Shown here: one piece after another, positions 63,001-64,000 of the stretch
Position numbering within the stretch: the first letter of the stretch is position 1
Layout of the letters: each line of letters begins with the position of its first letter
Assembly: GCF_052857255.1 (NCBI RefSeq)
Contig: NC_135497.1
Coordinates: forward strand, 181,920,777-181,984,776
DNA: 64,000 nt
DNA from: Amblyomma americanum
Lineage: Eukaryota > Arthropoda > Arachnida > Ixodida > Ixodidae
Direction: 5' to 3'
Program-made: the position numbers and the translations under genes
Notes under the pieces: generated by a model
Told to the model about the DNA's origin: nothing
Seen by the model: only the letters and a program-made list of their open reading frames with translations
Database searches by the model: none

Positions 63001-63304
63001 ATAATACTTGGTTTTTGGGGAAAGGAAATGGCGCTATCTGTCCCGTATATCGTTGGACACCTGAACCACGCCGTATGGGAAGGGATAAAGGAGGGAGTTT
63101 AAGAAGAAAGAAAGAGGTGCCCGTAGTGGAGGGCTTCGGGATAATTTCGACCATCTGGGGATCTTTAACGTGCACTGAAATCGCACGGCACACGGGCGCC
63201 TTAGCGTTTTGCCTCCATAAAAACGCAGCCGCCGCTGCCGGGTTCGAACCCGGGAACTCCGGATCAGTAGACGAGCGCCCTAACCACTGAGCCACCGCGG
63301 CGGG
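63001..63304 (-). mobile_element. Ruka-like SINE, full length
   Basis: Complete in reverse from the tail (AATAATACTTGG) through the 3' module, body and B box (GGGTTCGAACCC) to the A box and CCGCCGCGGTGGCTCAGTGG at the high-coordinate end. A few indels shorten the 3' module. No clear target duplication. Confidence 0.9.
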
Positions 63305-63596
63305 TGTTCAGTTTGCAGTCAGCGAGGCGAGTGGCAAGGTGTTTCCACCGAAGGCGAAAACAGGCTCCGCTAATTATGGGTGACTCGACCTACTGCTGTG
63401 CTTACCAATGTTTACCAAAAACACTGCAGGCAAAGTACTGAAGATATAATTTTATCGCTTTCCACGGAGATTGTGCATGCTTGCGCATGCACAGAGGGCT
63501 ACTGCAAAATAGTTCATTGTGGAACCAAATTCATGAGCGTGAACTGGGAAGAGATTTACATTCGTGGGGTGTTTTGAATGCCCCATCAGTTGCGGA

Positions 63597-63842
63597 GCCG
63601 CCGCGGTGGCTCAGTGGTTATGGCGGTCGACTGCTGGCCCGAAAGACGCGCGTTCAGTCCCGGCTGCAGCGGTCGAATTTCGATGGAGGCGAAATGCTAG
63701 AGGCCCGTGTACTGTGCGATGTAAGTGCACGGTAAAGAATTTCAGGTGGTCGAAATTTCCGGAGCCCTCCTCTACGGCGTCCCTCATAGCCTGAGTCGCT
63801 TTGGGACGTGAAACCCCCTTAAACCAAACTAAATCAAACTTG
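63597..63842 (+). mobile_element. SINE family 2, full length
   Basis: The head GCCGCCGCGGTGGCTCAGTG has a B box changed to CGTTCAGTCCC. The central domain (GTGCACGGTAAAGAATTTCA, CCGGAGCCCTCCTCTACGGC) is followed by the family 2 tail TCGCTTTGGGACGTGAAACC and AAACCAAAC repeats. Flanks AGTTGCGGAG (63588-63597) and AGTTGCAGGAG (63844-63854) are a probable duplication with a one-base indel. Confidence 0.85.
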
Positions 63843-64000
63843 TAGTTGCAGGAGTCTGGCATTGCGTTGTGTATTTTGTAGCGGGAAGGAATGCGCTAAG
63901 TGGGCAACAGGAAATGGTCTAGGTGGAGTTCTTGGAGCTAGCATCTGAAGTTTCAGCCCGTGTTTGTTATATTACTCTGTCCAGCGCGTCAACTTTGTTT

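Overview
This window looks like a stretch of tick genome, most likely a metastriate hard tick (Ixodidae). The main evidence is a dense population of one tRNA-derived SINE that matches what I know of the ixodid family Ruka. It has a tRNA-like head with clear pol III A and B boxes, a conserved body and an (ATT)n tail. Supporting evidence is tick-type non-LTR retrotransposon remnants, long dinucleotide repeats, and GC-rich, CpG-rich blocks alternating with AT-rich blocks. I found no host protein-coding gene I can support. Almost every long open frame lies in a mobile element, a simple repeat or GC-rich sequence without a recognisable domain. The window therefore reads as intergenic or deep intronic DNA shaped by transposons.

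Layout. 1-925: remains of a LINE reverse transcriptase (minus strand), itself interrupted by the 3' end of a second LINE. 926-22.8 kb: mostly unassigned sequence with a palindromic tRNA-like repeat (5.4-5.9 kb), scattered SINE fragments, a (TA)n tract, a candidate terminal-inverted-repeat element (16.36-16.81 kb) and a 102-bp palindrome (21.3 kb). 22.9-36.7 kb: a SINE nest with about twenty Ruka-like copies or pieces in both orientations, several with clear target-site duplications. Inside it is a LINE whose RNase H region was interrupted by a gag-like ORF and by a 5'-truncated SINE. 37.63-37.85 kb: an inverted pair of Penelope-like terminal sequences, each carrying a hammerhead-ribozyme-like motif. 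38-49.5 kb: CpG-rich blocks and many long G or C runs. 49.576-54.581 kb: a complete, apparently very young LTR retrotransposon. 55-64 kb: a LINE 3' end, a long-inverted-repeat DNA element, GC-rich unassigned DNA, a second (TA)n tract and more SINEs.

The best-defined coding unit is the LTR element's single gag-pol ORF of 1038 codons: SCAN-like capsid, CCHC knuckle, protease-like segment, reverse transcriptase and RNase H. It stops six residues after the last RNase H catalytic aspartate, and no integrase is visible anywhere in the element. Its two 547-bp LTRs look identical and it has a short target duplication, so it integrated recently, presumably with an integrase supplied in trans. The SINEs would likewise depend on LINE proteins. 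The window thus shows several layers of dependent (non-autonomous) elements nested in older ones.

All calls were made by reading the sequence; no alignment, database search or folding program was run. Coordinates of degenerate repeats are approximate to about 10-20 bp.
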